In this document: piece by piece, positions 32,361 through 43,955 of the stretch
How the letters are laid out: each line of letters begins with the position of its first letter
How positions within the stretch are numbered: position 1 is the first letter of the stretch
Assembly (NCBI GenBank): GCA_039621445.1
Contig: CP154957.1
Coordinates: forward strand, 34,006,843-34,070,842
Direction of reading: 5' to 3'
Length of the DNA stretch: 64,000 nt
DNA from: Euglena gracilis
Lineage: Eukaryota > Euglenida > Euglenophyceae > Euglenales
Notes under the pieces: generated by a model
What the model saw: the letters and a program-made list of their open reading frames with translations, nothing else
Told to the model about the DNA's origin: nothing
The model's database searches: none
Position numbers and translations under genes: made by a program

Positions 32361-33175
32361 AGGGCTATGCCCGATTTCCCCTTTGGACCAGGCACTCTGG
32401 CCACAGGGATTTCGGACACAGACCTGGTCTGTGGGAGGTGCACCCTGGCGCATCCACAGGGGCCATTTCCGTCGCACAGGGGTCCACTCAAAGGGGGGGG
32501 GGGCGGAAAGGAGGGGACCCAAAAAGCCAAAAACGCGCAAAATGGTTTCACCTATTCTGCGGTGGCTTATGGGTATATAGTATATTATAGCCCATTGGGG
32601 AAAATGGGGCTGGCAGGTTTCCTTGCCAAGCAAACCCATCCACCCAGTTTGGGTGTGCCCAAGACACTTGGGGTTGGGTCCATGGGCATTCCAGGAAAAC
32701 CTATGGGGAGGGTGTGGAAGGAGAGGGCCTCTGACCAGTCAAACCTGGGCAGGGCGCATGGCCAGTCAAACCTGACCACGCAAAAGGAAATCCTACTATA
32801 CGAAACCAACTGCCGGCGACAGCATTTGCCCCGGGGGGAAAGTAGAGAGGAGTGGGGGGTTGGCTTAGGCCAGAAAACTGGTGCTGTGTGGCAGCCTTAT
32901 GGCCTCAAACGGCCGAGAAGAAAATAAAGGGAAAGGAAAAGAGGCCGTCGGCCCTGTGCGCTGCGTGTCGCACGCCCGCGAGAGGGGAGAGGGGAGAGGG
33001 GTGTGCATGCATGCGCACGGAATCCTGCACATGGCAGCATCCCGGTGGGAACTTTCTAGCGGCGAATACCGCAAAGGGTCTTCGAAGGGGTTGTTCGGGC
33101 GAATACCCAAACAGGGTGTCAGGCGAATACCTGACGAGGGTTCTGAAAGACGCCGCATTGGCGTTTACAGACACC
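32361..33175. other. Family I 3' untranslated region
   Basis: About 0.8 kb without a conserved frame between cargo end and 3' LTR. It includes the AT-rich GGTATATAGTATATTATAG, an 11-G run and short GAGAGGGGA repeats near 32980 (GAGAGGGGAGAGGGGAGAGG). Nearly identical in all three family I cargo copies. Confidence 0.6.
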
Positions 33176-34427
33176 TCACCTGCCTTTATCGGCTGGACGT
33201 TCACGCACCTCACGCCAGTGGTCGTGTTGGGGGTCCCCTAATGGGTCTTCAACCAACTCCACTTGGCGTGGGGAACGCGGCGGAGCTGATTCACTCCGAA
33301 TGGTGTTGAGCTCCGGATCGTTGGCATCAAAGGAAGGGGTCTCCCAGTCCTTGATCCAATTATCCGGCAGCTTCTCCCTGGTACGTTCAGCATGATGCTG
33401 AAGGTACCGTTGGAGCTGCTCCCAGAAAATTGTGGGCAGCATCACCGGCCAGATGATGTAATTCATCCGGGGGTGATTCGCAGGCACCTGCGGGGGCATC
33501 CCCGGGGTCTGCTTGAAGTTGATGTCATGCATCCACCTCGCTGTCCGAGCTCTTGCGGTATGGGGCCGTAATACAGCCGCCAACCAACCTCTGAAGTCCA
33601 CCAAATCGTGTTCGTCAGGAGGCCACAGTGGCAAGGCGTATCCGCCATGCTGACGCTTGGAGAACAGGGGGTAAACCTGTGTCTCCCAGTCGCCATCAGT
33701 CCAGAGGTAAGGCATTCTTACCTTGGCGTGTTACTCGACGGCGAGGCGCATTGCCCCAGCGTCGATCTGGAACTCACGGGCCATTCCCGTGTGGCGGTAG
33801 CTTTCTACCTTGCGGAAGTCGGAGTGCTTCAGGCGGCCTTCCACCTGTTTGTACTCCTTCTTCCACTTCTCCATTGTCTCCCAGTGGTGGGGGACAATGG
33901 TGGTGACTGCTCCATCAGCAGTCTGCACGAACTTGGCCCCTATACAGTTGATGCACAAGGCAGGGATATCCCTGTCGTGAGCATTCTCACTGTAGGAGTA
34001 GTTCAAGCTGTGCTTCCAGGCGTTCAGGCACTCACCCACATACGAGCGCCACACAGTTCGGCACATATGCCCTGTGATGGAACCACGAGGATTGCACCTG
34101 CCGCTTGCACACATGCACAAGCGGTTGGTTGTGCCGCACATGGTGGCACACGGTGCACGTCCAGGCAAAGGACGTGCCGTGCTGGAAATCCAACACGCAG
34201 TCCTCACCAAAGTACTGTGCCAGTACTCTGGTTGAGCGCCTATTCCAGAATGTCCAGGTATGTTCCGGGACATAGTGGAAAGGTTCTCCTCGGACGAAGA
34301 GGGGCTGAATCCATCGATTCAGTGACCCTTTCTGGTGCCTAATAGCAGCCAGTTTCTTCGTCCTCTCTTCGACGGTACCTAGTCTGGTCAGGATATCCTG
34401 AGTCCAGAGCTGGGCATCCGCAGACAC
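33176..34427 (-). pseudogene. Family I cargo, section c4 (Cys/His-rich then Trp-rich)
   Basis: Three overlapping frames form one ancestral section. It begins near TQDILTRLGTVEERTKKL, continues LNRWIQPLFVRGEPFHYVP, then a Cys/His cluster: WTCTVCHHVRHN, VHVCKRQ, WFHHR, VPNCVALVCGECLNAW and IPALCINCIG. Four Cys pairs with nearby His suggest bound zinc. The rest has EYKQVEGRLKHSDFRKV, LWTDGDWETQVYPLFSKRQ and a tail ending ERPADKGR at 33176. Frame changes lie near 33720 and 34050-34270. This is the only family I copy that keeps the CGEC...CINC part. No known family is recognised. Confidence 0.65.
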
Positions 34428-35782
34428 AGGAGGTGAAGCAGGTTCGTCCTGCTCCTCATCCGCGATCCGGCGGAAGACTGGGCCTGTCGACCACGAGCCT
34501 TACCTTTCGGTTTGCTCTGGCCGTACCCGGACGATGCAACGGCCGAATAGTCGTGCATTGTCGTAGGGCCTTTCGGCTGTCCGCCAGTCTGACCTCCAGC
34601 GCCACCTTTCGGTGGTGGTTTCCCATCACCGCCTTTGGCAGGGGGCTTACAGGGTGCAGCACCCGGTTTGCCTCCTTTCGGCTTCGCACTCCCGGAATCA
34701 GGAGGCGATGCCTGCGGCTTACTCCTGGTATCAGGAGCCGATGGTGCCGGAGTAGACGCTTGCCGTCTGGGCGAAGCGGGCATACTGACCGCTGCGTCAC
34801 GCATGACGCTCCGAGGAGTGGGCACTCGTTCCTGGGGTTGTTCGGTCTGCCGCCGCCGAGCAGGTTCATCCCGCCCGACGGGGCGTGGCACTGTGGTCGT
34901 CACCGGAATCGGTGCTTCCACAGGTGCTGATACACCCGGAAACTCTCCCATTGTCCGTGGGACGGCAGGGATCCTGCGCGGTGTCGGTGGTCGTGGGGGT
35001 ATTTCTTCCACTTCCATTTTGACATCCGGTCGAGGAGGTTGATCCTCCACAACCGCTGGCGCAGGTGCTACGGGAGGTTGATCCTCCGTTGTAGCCGTTG
35101 CGACAGATGTCTCTGTCGGTTGGGGTTCATCCCCTGAAGATGGTTGCGCTGCTGCCGGAGGTGGGGGTGCCGGGACACCGATATCCGGCGTCTCCACAAC
35201 CTCAGTGGCAGAGCTTGATGCTATGCCTCCACCTCGTGGCGTTAGTGCAGAAGCCACGGCAGTTATGCCAGTGACGACGGCGCCGAGCACACGGCCTCCT
35301 AATGAGGTGCGTGCTGTGGGGCTGGCAGGTTCTTCGAGGGTATCCTCGATGACCATACCAGTCACCTCAGCTTCAGGCTCAGCCGCCGGGAGAGAGGCGT
35401 TGCAGCCACAGGTATATCCTCTGTGGGTGCTTCGTCTGGCCGAGGCTTTGCCGGGGCAGGCAGAGCAGCGTAGAGGATAGCCTCCACGTTCTCGCCTTCC
35501 TCCTGAGGGAGTTCCTCGTCTCCACCTGCCGGTGGACAGACGGGAGCCGCCGCCGCGTGGGCCGGGGAGACTGATCGTTCCCCTGCCGCCCGTGGGGCAG
35601 AGACGAAGGATACAGCCGTCCCTGTCGGAGACGGCGGCGCTGCCTCCAGGATAGTGACGGAGGGGCTGCGGTCGCGATCCTCTGGCCGCGGAATCGCGGT
35701 GGTTCATCCTCCGGGGCGATGAAGGCGCGCAGATCCTCGGGCGAACGAGGATCGTCGGGGTGCCATTGGCATCCCTGATCAT
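34388..35782 (-). pseudogene. Family I cargo, section c3 (low-complexity linker)
   Basis: A 464-codon frame in which the middle is Pro/Ala/Thr/Val-rich and acidic (EEIPPRPPTPR, EEPASPTARTSLGGRVLG) and the end is Gly/Lys/Pro-rich (GKPPPKGGAGGQTGGQPKGP). The first part (35782 to about 35380) is out of the ancestral frame when compared with 55916-57337. Amino-acid make-up points to a disordered linker between c2 and c4. GGRVLGAVVTGITAVASAL is the one block traceable in family II. Confidence 0.6.
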
Positions 35783-37542
35783 CCGCCAGCCTGTAAAAGG
35801 CCAGCGTACTGCTGCTGGCGCTGTTGGGCCAGGGTGGCGGCCATAATGGCTGCACCCAAGCGTTGGCAGGCCTTTTTGGGCCCAGGAAAGAGCGGTAACG
35901 CGTGTCTTCCCAGACGTCGAAAACGCCCTCCTCGAACTCCTGAACGCATGCCAGAATCGGCATACGCTGTTCGAGGATGGCCTCCGGGTGACACATCAGC
36001 GGGAGGAATACCTCCCGGTCGAGGGTACCGCCAAACTGTTCGCCGCAAATGTTCCTCCATGCTGATATCAGCCAGGTGCCAGTTGGGGCGCAGGTGGCCG
36101 AGAATCTGACGACGAGGACCCTCGATGGCGTCACCGTAATTCGGTGGCAGGCTTTCCATACCAGGCCTATCGTCCTGGGGGTCACGGAGATGTATATACA
36201 CCTCCATGACATAGGTGGTCCAGGCTCGCCACCAGAACTGCTGCAGCATAAAAATACGCTGCTTGTGGACGCGGCGACTGTTGCCCTGGACATCCGGGGC
36301 GTCGCGGCACACATGCATAAGCATGCGGCGTCCCATCTCCAGGCCCGGGTTATCCCGAGGCGGTGGAGGACTTCCGCGCACGCCTAATCCCCAGAAGTCG
36401 ACAGGAAATTCCTGCCGGCAGTACTTACAGCAGAGGTCATACCTCTGCGGGTAAGCCAGGGAAACGCGCTTAACGCGGAAGGTGGAGCCGTAATGGCTCA
36501 CCAGCCACACCTGGAGGTTGTTGCAGCACAACACCGCGATCAGGCGTTCGATGTCGGGGTGTAGTGGGTAGAATTCCTACTGCACGCCGAGGGGTCCGAC
36601 TGTGTGAATACAGTCGAAGATTGCATTCAGCCTTCGCGCCAACACAGGCTGGTCCCGAAATCTCAACTGGTGCAGGTAACTGCGACCAGTGGAGTCGCTG
36701 AAGAGACCCCAGTTCTGGCAGGGGTATCCCAGCCAAAACCAGAGCTCCCAGAAACCCGGCTGGGCATCCAGCAAAGGTCTGCCACCTTCACCTTCGAAGG
36801 CGTACAGATCTATTCCGTAATGGAATAGTCTGACTCGGTTCTCGGTGTGGCGTAATACCACATCGATGACTGCTTGTGGAGGGGTGACGGGGCGGTTTCC
36901 TGCAATATGGTAATCATGCTGCATTCGCCAGCCTTCGTCCTCCAGCTCCTCCTTGAACCTGAGCATATGCTCAAAGTCCGAGAGGACTTCTGCTGGTTCC
37001 TCTTCCTCCTCACGTGCTGTTCCCTTACCTTTACCCTCACCCTTCCCTTTGCCGGCCACGCCTTTGCCTTCTCCCTTGCCTTTGCCCTCAGCCCTGCCTG
37101 TGTCCTTTCCCGTCTGGGGAATACCAGAGGGTCGGGCGCTCGGTGCCGCCGGAGTCGGTTCGGTTCCTTCCCATTCCATCTCTGGGGAGGGACCTGGCCG
37201 ACCCGCTGCACGTCGCGGTGACGGCGTGGCTGGGCGTTGGCTAGGAGTCTGGCGTGGGCTTGGCTTCAGCGCAGGTGGTCGCGGCTCCTTCCATACCGGA
37301 GGGATCGGCGGTGGCATTGAGGCAACAGGACGGCTCATCGCCACCTGTGCCTCTGCCGGTGGTTTTCCAGCCGGGGTATCCTGGCTGGCTTCCACCTGCA
37401 TCGCCACACCGCCTTCCGCGTCCCGTGGGCTGGGTCGCCTGGGCTGTGGGGTAAGGTTCTCCGTAGTCCTGTCGCGCTTCAGGATGGCAGGTAATACTGC
37501 CACACCTGCCGGGGGCTCACCGGGTAATACCGGGGTTGCCAC
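35779..37542 (-). pseudogene. Family I cargo, section c2 (conserved aromatic domain)
   Basis: Order: Pro/Arg-rich stretch, a Gly-Lys/Glu repeat (GKGKGEGKGVAGKGKGEGKG), EEEEEPAEVLSDFEHML, VIDVVLRHTENRVRLFHYGI, PGFWELWFWLGYPCQNW, VGPLGVQ, SLAYPQRYDLCCKYCRQ, FPVDFWGLGVRG, RIFMLQQFWWRAWTTYVMEV and MESLPPNYGDAIEGPRRQ. The aromatic core is shared with family II. A TAG at 36577-36579 replaces the Trp of the third copy (GVQWDFYP), so this copy is interrupted. Cellular role unknown; abundant Trp and Cys suggest a folded domain. Confidence 0.68.
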
Positions 37543-37548
37543 CCGCAG

Positions 37549-38656
37549 CTACGGCTGGTACGGATGGTATGGGGTGTATCCACGGCCCTGGAGGGCAGCC
37601 AGAGAGGAGTAATACCTCGTCCGGTGCTCTTCAGACGCGAATACTGGCTCCTGCAGGAAGTGCCGAGCAAGGTCATCCTGCTCGGTTCCCGGAGGTGCCA
37701 TGTGGTAGTAGGGAGTCTCCTGCCGACGGGGGATATCCCCGGTATGGACAGGAGCTGCACTGGGCGGTCGGGCTGCCACACGGTGGGGAGGTTCATCCTC
37801 CACCACTATGGGCTCCGCCTGCCGCTGTGGCTCAACGCCAGGGACAGGGGCGACCGGTGATGCCTGTGGCATCCAGTGCATGAACATGTGTTGGACGTAT
37901 GCCTCAGGGGGCACGTCCGACTGTCCGGCTGGGAGCACGCGTGCGCCGCGCGGGTAATCCGCGTGCGTCGCGTACTGCGAGACAAATTGCTCCGCAGGCG
38001 GCTCGCGCGGCGGCATTCGCTGCGGCGAGGGCGGGCGAGCAAAAATTCTCGTCATCCCAGGTGGGACATGCACAGCCTCACCTACCGGTTGGGGCGTGTG
38101 CTCACGCATATGCACGGTGTGGGATCCCACCGGCGTCTGCGTTTGCAGCATGGGCGGCACATACATGCCCAGGTCCATCATTGTCTCGCCAGGCTCGAAT
38201 CTGGAATCGGATGCCGACGAGAAATACCGTCTCCCCGTCATCAGGGCTTGACCACATGGACACCACTGAGCCACAGGCGTGTTGGCTACCACCAACAACT
38301 GAGCACAGTATGCATCCCAAAGGGCTTGCATAAAGGGCTCCGTTGGGGGTGTGCGCACATACGCATCGCCCGCTCCAACGTCTCCATAGTGCGGAAGATC
38401 ATCTCTCCCGCATACAGGGGCAGGCGCGATCTGCGCTGCGCTGGTGGCTGAGGTGCCGGTTGCTGGACGGCAGATGGATCTGGTACCGCATACGCGGACG
38501 GGCTGCTGGTAGCCGCGGCGAATACCGGGGCTGAAACCCTCTCAGCATGTGGGGCACCCGGAATAGGGGCCTCAGCATACTGAGGGTACTGGGGGTATGG
38601 CGCGCCAGAAGGCTGCGGCCATGGTGGACCTGGTCCAGGTCCGCGCCCAGGCAGCA
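37549..38656 (-). pseudogene. Family I cargo, section c1 (proline-rich N-terminus)
   Basis: Starts MLPGRGPGPGPPWPQPSG at 38656 (an upstream in-frame Met at 38669 is possible), about 200 bp after the integrase stop. A frame change near 38340 precedes FMQALWDAYCAQLLVVAN, RFEPGETMMDLGMYVPPML and HTVHMREHTPQPVGEAVH; then VEDEPPHRVAARPPSAAP and HFLQEPVFASEEHRTRYYSS. A TAG at 37549-37551 stands where the third copy has CAG, so c1 and c2 were one frame. The first two motifs have clear family II partners. Confidence 0.65.
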
Positions 38657-38853
38657 TGATGCTACCCAAACGACGACGACAACTAAGCGTAACCTTGTTG
38701 TCAGTCGCTTTGAGTGCTGGTTCACTGAAAAAAAAAGGCTTCTATCTTAATCAAAAACTCTGCGAGAAAGATAGAGAAATAAGGAAGTGCAGGGGGGGGT
38801 ATAAACGCGAAACATTCACATAAAACACACGCATTTTCCAAAACGAAATCGTT
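38657..38853. other. Spacer between integrase and cargo
   Basis: AT-rich non-coding DNA with an A-run, a GGGGGGGG run and TATAAACG. It may hold a splice acceptor or internal promoter for cargo expression, but I cannot show one. Confidence 0.4.
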
Positions 38854-40530
38854 TCAGAAAGTGTTTATGTTTATGTCTATGTGATTGCGCTTGTTCCACA
38901 GCTTCCAATCCTGCTGGATATATCCAACAAAACTGGATGCTGGCTCCAAAGTGTCCTCCTCTGGCCCATACCCTTTCCAGCGAACTTTCCAGTAGTGCAC
39001 ACCCCTGTCGACCTTGTGGTCTATTATCCTATCGACCACAAAGTCGTCCGTTTCAGGTATTCTGGAACGGGGCTTGAAATACAGGCAGGGGATAGCTTTT
39101 CCGTCTGGGGAGCTTAGGTACGGTTTGAAGTCGTCCATATGGACGTCCTCAATCCCGTTGGGCAAGGTAACTTTATATCGCCCGCTACTACCTAACCTCT
39201 CCAAAATTTCGCCTGGGCCGAGCCAAAGAGGATCTAGCTTGGAAGATTGCATGCGGGTGCGGTTATTCCGTACCCACACGCGGTCACCTGGACTATACAC
39301 AGGTGTGTTGAAGTTTTGTAAAAACGATTTCCGTTTGTTGGAATGAATTTCTGTGATACGTGATTGGACTGCAGAGCGGAGTGATTCCACTTCTGCAAAC
39401 CACGTTTCACAGCTGACGCTACTTCGGGCGGGTCTCTCCGAGGGGATATCCCCTATGGCCGGAGGGTCTCGTCCGAAAACAATTTTGTACGGTGAGTGTG
39501 GTAATACCAACCCTGGCAAGGTATTGATGTAAAATAAACACCAATGAAGAACGGATAACCAATTCTTACCCGAGTCGGCCAGTGAAAGGCGAAGCATGTT
39601 GACAACGGATTTCACGGCTGCCTCGGCTCTACCATTCCCTTTCGGGCGGTATATATAATGGAAAAATGCTGCTCAATGCCGAGTAAACCGCACAAAGTTG
39701 TGAAAAACCGCGAAGAGATCAAGTGATCTTGATCACTCACAATTTCGTTCGGTAAACCCATTAAGCAGATACATTTCTCCAGGAATATGGATGCCAGAAT
39801 TTGGGCTGTCAACCCTACTTTCCGGCATGGAATGGCTACAATGTACCCACTCAGCCGACAGACGACAACAAAAATTGTAAATTTTGTCATCTGATCCTTT
39901 GCAAGGTTCAAGTTCGAGAAAATCCATGCAGAGGGACGTAAAAATGTCTGGTGGTACGGGGAAAAAGTCCATCGTACCAGGGGGGGCACCTCAGCGCGGC
40001 TTCACAGCCTGGCAAAATTGGCACCGTTGCGAAATTCGCAAACAGCGCGAATATAAATCTTTTTCACTCAGGGTTGTGCAATATCTGCGACCCACTAGTG
40101 AAAGAAGTTTGGGGCCCCAGGGTGACCAATGTTGTGATAGCTCAAAATCACATCATCAACCTGGTCTTGGGGTGTACAATATTTATAACCAGAATCATTC
40201 CGGAAAATAAGCCGCAATGGTGATAGAGAGTAATTCTCTATGGATTCACCATTACGAAGTCTATTCACAATGGTACTATATATAGGGTCACGCGAATAAT
40301 CCCATTCGCGGAGAAATAGGGGGGTAGGAGTTTCCGTACGCGTAATGCGACGGGGTCCGGCAGTGCGTCCACGCCGGCGCCTTCCACGCAATGGTGAAAT
40401 GGCGATGCTGCGATATACCCGGGAAACGGGTAGGGAATCGAGCATGTTGCGAACTGGTCAGCCTCATGGCTGTCATGAAAAGTCGCATCACCCTCATCCG
40501 GGTTCCCAGGATAATACCAGGGGGCTCGGC
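38854..40530 (-). pseudogene. Family I integrase with chromodomain
   Basis: Minus strand: N-terminal zinc region (LSYHNIGHPGAPNFF and a following Cys pair), catalytic core with CMDFLELEPCKGSDD, IVSDQDHLISSRFF and NGRAEAAVK, the RVWVRNNRTRMQSSKLDPLW and ILERLGSSGRYKVTLPNG C-terminal domain, then a chromodomain (FVVDRIIDHKVD, HYWKVRWKGYGPEEDTLEP) ending at 38854. Leu replaces the usual Trp in the TWEP-like turn. Frame changes near 39660 (between HFS and NGRAE) and near 40100 inactivate it. The DD35E spacing is preserved if the shift is ignored. Confidence 0.86.
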
Positions 40531-40539
40531 TGAGAGGAT

Positions 40540-41697
40540 CCGCAACTTTTTGTGTGTGTGACCTGGGGTATAGATAACCACCAGGTTAAACTGGCTCAAG
40601 AACTCATGCCATCGGCATCTTCTGCCCACTGATGACATGGCCTTGTTTAGGTCCTCGGTATACCAGTGTTGAAGGCTCTCATGATCCGTCAACACGAGTA
40701 TCTGGACAAAGCTGCTGGCTATCCAGCTGCGGAATGTCTGGAGAATAAGCACAATGGTATATGTCTCCTTTTCGCGAATGCTCCATTTAACCTGTCCTTT
40801 CCCGTTGTCGCCCTGTAGCTTCCTGCTGAAGAAAGCCACAAGTCGGAGTTCATTCGCCGCATTATGCGGGCTGAGAACCCCGCCAACAGCGTAATCGGTG
40901 CTGTCGACTTCCAGGACATATGGTTTATATGGATCCGCGATATCGAGAACCACGTTCTCGAGCAGCAAGTCCTTGATTTTATTCAAGGCCTCGCGCATTT
41001 GGTCATCCCAACTGACTTTTGCGTTATCGGGTGTCCGATTTTTGAGTTGTCGGGTTAGGGGTACCGCGATTTTTGCGAAATCTTTCATGTAAATCACGTA
41101 ATATTGGGCTAATCCCAAAAATCCCTTTAAATGCGTTAAGGTCTTAATGACCTCAGGAGTCCATTTCTTAATGGCCTCCATCTTACTGGGTGCCGCTTTA
41201 CGCTGCCCGTTGCTCAGGACGTGCCCGCAAAACTTAATAATTTTTCAAAACAGGTGCATTTTGGAACCCTTCACAAAAAGCGCATGCTTTTGGAACGCAG
41301 ATAATACCGCCCGCACATCGCGATAATGCGGTTCGAGGATATCCTCGCCCGATTTCGCGGATGGCGGTTGGGTTCCCACCAGTACATCATCGATGTACAC
41401 CAGAGCAAACGGTAAATCGCGCAAAACCCACTGGATCATGCGTTGAAACATGGCTGGGCCATTCCTTACACCCATGGGGAGTACCGTCCATTGGTACACA
41501 CCCTTGGATGTCACGAATGCCGTGTACGGTTGCGAATCAGGATGCAAACGCATCTGATGGAAACCGTCTTCCAGATCAAAGATTGACCACAACCGGTTAT
41601 CCGATTGTCTGGTGATCATATCCTCGATCAGCGGTAACGGGAAGGGGTCATCCTTCGTTTGGGAGTTCAGGTACCGGTAATCCAGCACTAGTCTCTA
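40540..41697 (-). pseudogene. Family I RT and RNase H, complete copy
   Basis: RT: LDYRYLNSQTKDDPFPLP, SIFDLEDGFHQMRLHPD, QWTVLPMGVRNGPAMFQ, FALVYIDDVLVG, LKGFLGLAQYYVIYM. RNase H: YVLEVDSTDYAVGGVLS, SIREKETYTIVL, LVLTDHESLQHWY and VVIYTPGHTHK, giving the catalytic Asp, Glu and Asp. A TAG at 41695-41697 replaces the first Trp of RT, and a frame change lies near 41240 between RT thumb and palm. Copies element RNA and removes the template. Confidence 0.88.
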
Positions 41698-43400
41698 CTT
41701 CTTCTGACCAGACTGGTCAGCGGGTTTGAGCACCACAAAAGCCTGTGATGTCCATTCGCTCTTGGAAGGGATAATCCACTTCCGCTGGATGAGTTTCTCA
41801 ACAATCTCGCTGAGAGCTTGTTCGCGTTCACCCGAACAACGGAAGAATTTCCGGTGCATGGGTTTAGCGCCATCCTTGAGCTCGATTTTGCAAACACCGA
41901 ACGGGCCGCGAATCGCGGGGTCGATGTCGCTGGCGTATACTGGGTTATCCAGTACACCATGAAATTCGCGAGTAGTTCGCGAACAATAGTCAGCAGACTT
42001 GTGGTGTTGGTCCGCACTCTCAATGACCGCAGAAATCTGCGTTGAGGGTGTGGCATCCCCTTGGTACCAAGGTATCTTGGCACACGCACATCGGATATTC
42101 CGAATGCGTCAAAGAAACAAACGCGAAAAATTATTTCTTTAACAGGTGGTAATAATATACCACAAACGTCCTCGAATAGTGGTACATCAGCGGGTAAATC
42201 CCACCAGTGGAAACACACATAGGATAGTTGGTGAAACCAATCCGCATTCGGATTGACGGGTATGAGGAGAGCTCCTCGCGCTTCATCGCGGAGGATTTTC
42301 TCCACCACATCCGGGATAAGTTTTGGGGGACGGTGCATCCAGAGCACCGTATCACCCCAAAATTTAACAAATGCGTTGGAATGTCGCGACCAATATCGCG
42401 ACAAGCGCGCATGCGCTTTTGATGAAAACGCATCAATTTCTAATGACAAATCGAAGGAATCAGCCAAAACCGCGATTTTGGAGAACCATTCCTCCAAAAT
42501 ACGGTATTGACCAAAATTAAATGCGTTCCATACGCGCATCGCGTATGTGTCCACCTGGTTCGCGGGTTGAAGAGCGGTAACGCAATTCAGGGATCCGCAA
42601 ACATAAGTCAAGGGTGTGTTATCCACACTCCCTAGGGGCATTCCCAAGGGTTGATGGTTTGGATGGGTGCATACCCAGTCCATATCATGCCAGATGGAGG
42701 TGGGGGAGGTGTGTGACACGGATTTCGCTGTCACAAACAACAAGGCAATACCTCGTTGTTGGAGCACTTGATGTACGGTCGCTCATTGCGAACCGCAACC
42801 AAGTGTGTGGTTGCGCGAAATCGGGATTAGTGTTGGTGTTTGGACTAAACATCCACAATCGAAATCTGGCTGGGCGGAAATTCTCCTTCAGTGCACACAT
42901 TGGAAGGAAGTGTCGGAGTAGTGGTCCTGGTCGCGCACGTTGGTCTGGTGGGGGTGTGTGTAAAAGTTGGGATGCGCTGTTGTAGCTGCTGGGGGGTGTA
43001 CAGATGTATCTGAAAGCGATACATCTGGTGGAAAACGGGGTATTGGTGCAGCTGGGCGACTACTCGACACCGTACGTACTTCAGGCCTTTGGGTTTTCGT
43101 CTTGTAACCCAGTGGAACGAGGGGGGTACCGCTACTCGCTTGCCCTGCCTCATGGGGAACGGAAGTTGGTGTGTCAATGGGCAGGGGGTGAACTTTCTCG
43201 GTACACCCGGTGTGGAAAACGTTGGTTGGTGTGGTTGGTAACGGGGTAAAATTTTTTGAAAACGGTGTGGAAAAATTGGTGGTCGTCGCGGTTGACGCCA
43301 CAGGTGCTGAAGGTTTGGGGGGCAATGAAGAGAATGGTGATGTGCGCAAACCGTGGGAGTGGCAATCCACTACCAGCCGGTGCTGTCGTAAAAAGGGGTA
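41698..43400 (-). pseudogene. Family I protease-RT linker with DIRS-like domain
   Basis: The 359-codon frame 41688-42767 reads GSLNCVTALQPANQVDTYAM, NAFNFGQYRILEEWFSKI, LEIDAFSSKAHARLSRYW, FWGDTVLWMHRPPKLIPDVV, EKILRDEARGALLIPVN and WWDLPADVPLFED, then shifts frame before the RT start. Upstream of it comes a Ser/Thr/Pro-rich stretch with the Cys motif now broken by TGA at 42888-42890. Both families hold the same blocks in the same order. The region DAFSSKAH...HRPPKLI...LLIPVN recalls the domain next to RNase H of DIRS-type elements; if so, its position before RT is unusual. Confidence 0.68.
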
Positions 43401-43802
43401 TCACAGAATTACGCCAGATCCATGGATAAGGGATTCGTATCCCCAGGTATCCGGAAAATTTTGCGGTTGGGGGGGGTGTGAGTGGTGCTTGGGGATGAGG
43501 GGTAGGACAATGTCCAAAAAGCATCCCAAGTCACCGCCGCACATGGGGGTGTTGTCAGCCGTCGTAATTTTGATCGGCTTCTTGGCTTTCACCAAGAGGG
43601 GGGTTGGTATCAACCCGAACCGAAAAAGTAGTGCAATGCGACAACCGGTGTCAATGAGAATTTTGACTTTTGCACTAAAATTTTGGATTTTGATTTCCGC
43701 TTGGACCAAAAATTCCATGGGGGCTAAGCAAAGTGAAGGGTCTGGCGAAAATACGTTTTCTTGCCAGCTTTCCCACGAACCATTTCCTACTTTGCACAAC
43801 AT
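43401..43802 (-). pseudogene. Family I retropepsin-like protease
   Basis: Active site VKILIDTGCRIALLF at about 43650, flap TPMCGGDLGCFLDIVLPL, then, after a frame change, the GYPFLRQHRLVVDC-like closing block as seen in copy 1. It comes directly after gag. Processes Gag and Pol in an active element. Confidence 0.8.
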
Positions 43803-43955
43803 TCCGAGCGGAAAGTTGGAGTGGGGGGTGGGTTACCCGAAAATTTTCCGGGTACCGACCAGAAAGGCAGATGGGAAGGGGGGGCAGGGTTGATCAGGTC
43901 CTACCTCCATCTGTTCATCAGCCCAGAGGTCCGTGCTCTCGGACCTCGGGCTCCC

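Noticed and set aside
35205-38451. Several plus-strand frames of 100-250 codons opposite the family I cargo
   Set aside because: They are shadows of the GC-rich minus-strand cargo; only the minus-strand frames are conserved between families I and II.
27158-38656. Idea that the cargo is an env (envelope) gene
   Set aside because: No signal peptide, furin-like site, fusion-like segment or C-terminal membrane anchor is visible; the sequence is proline-rich or aromatic and Cys/Trp-rich.
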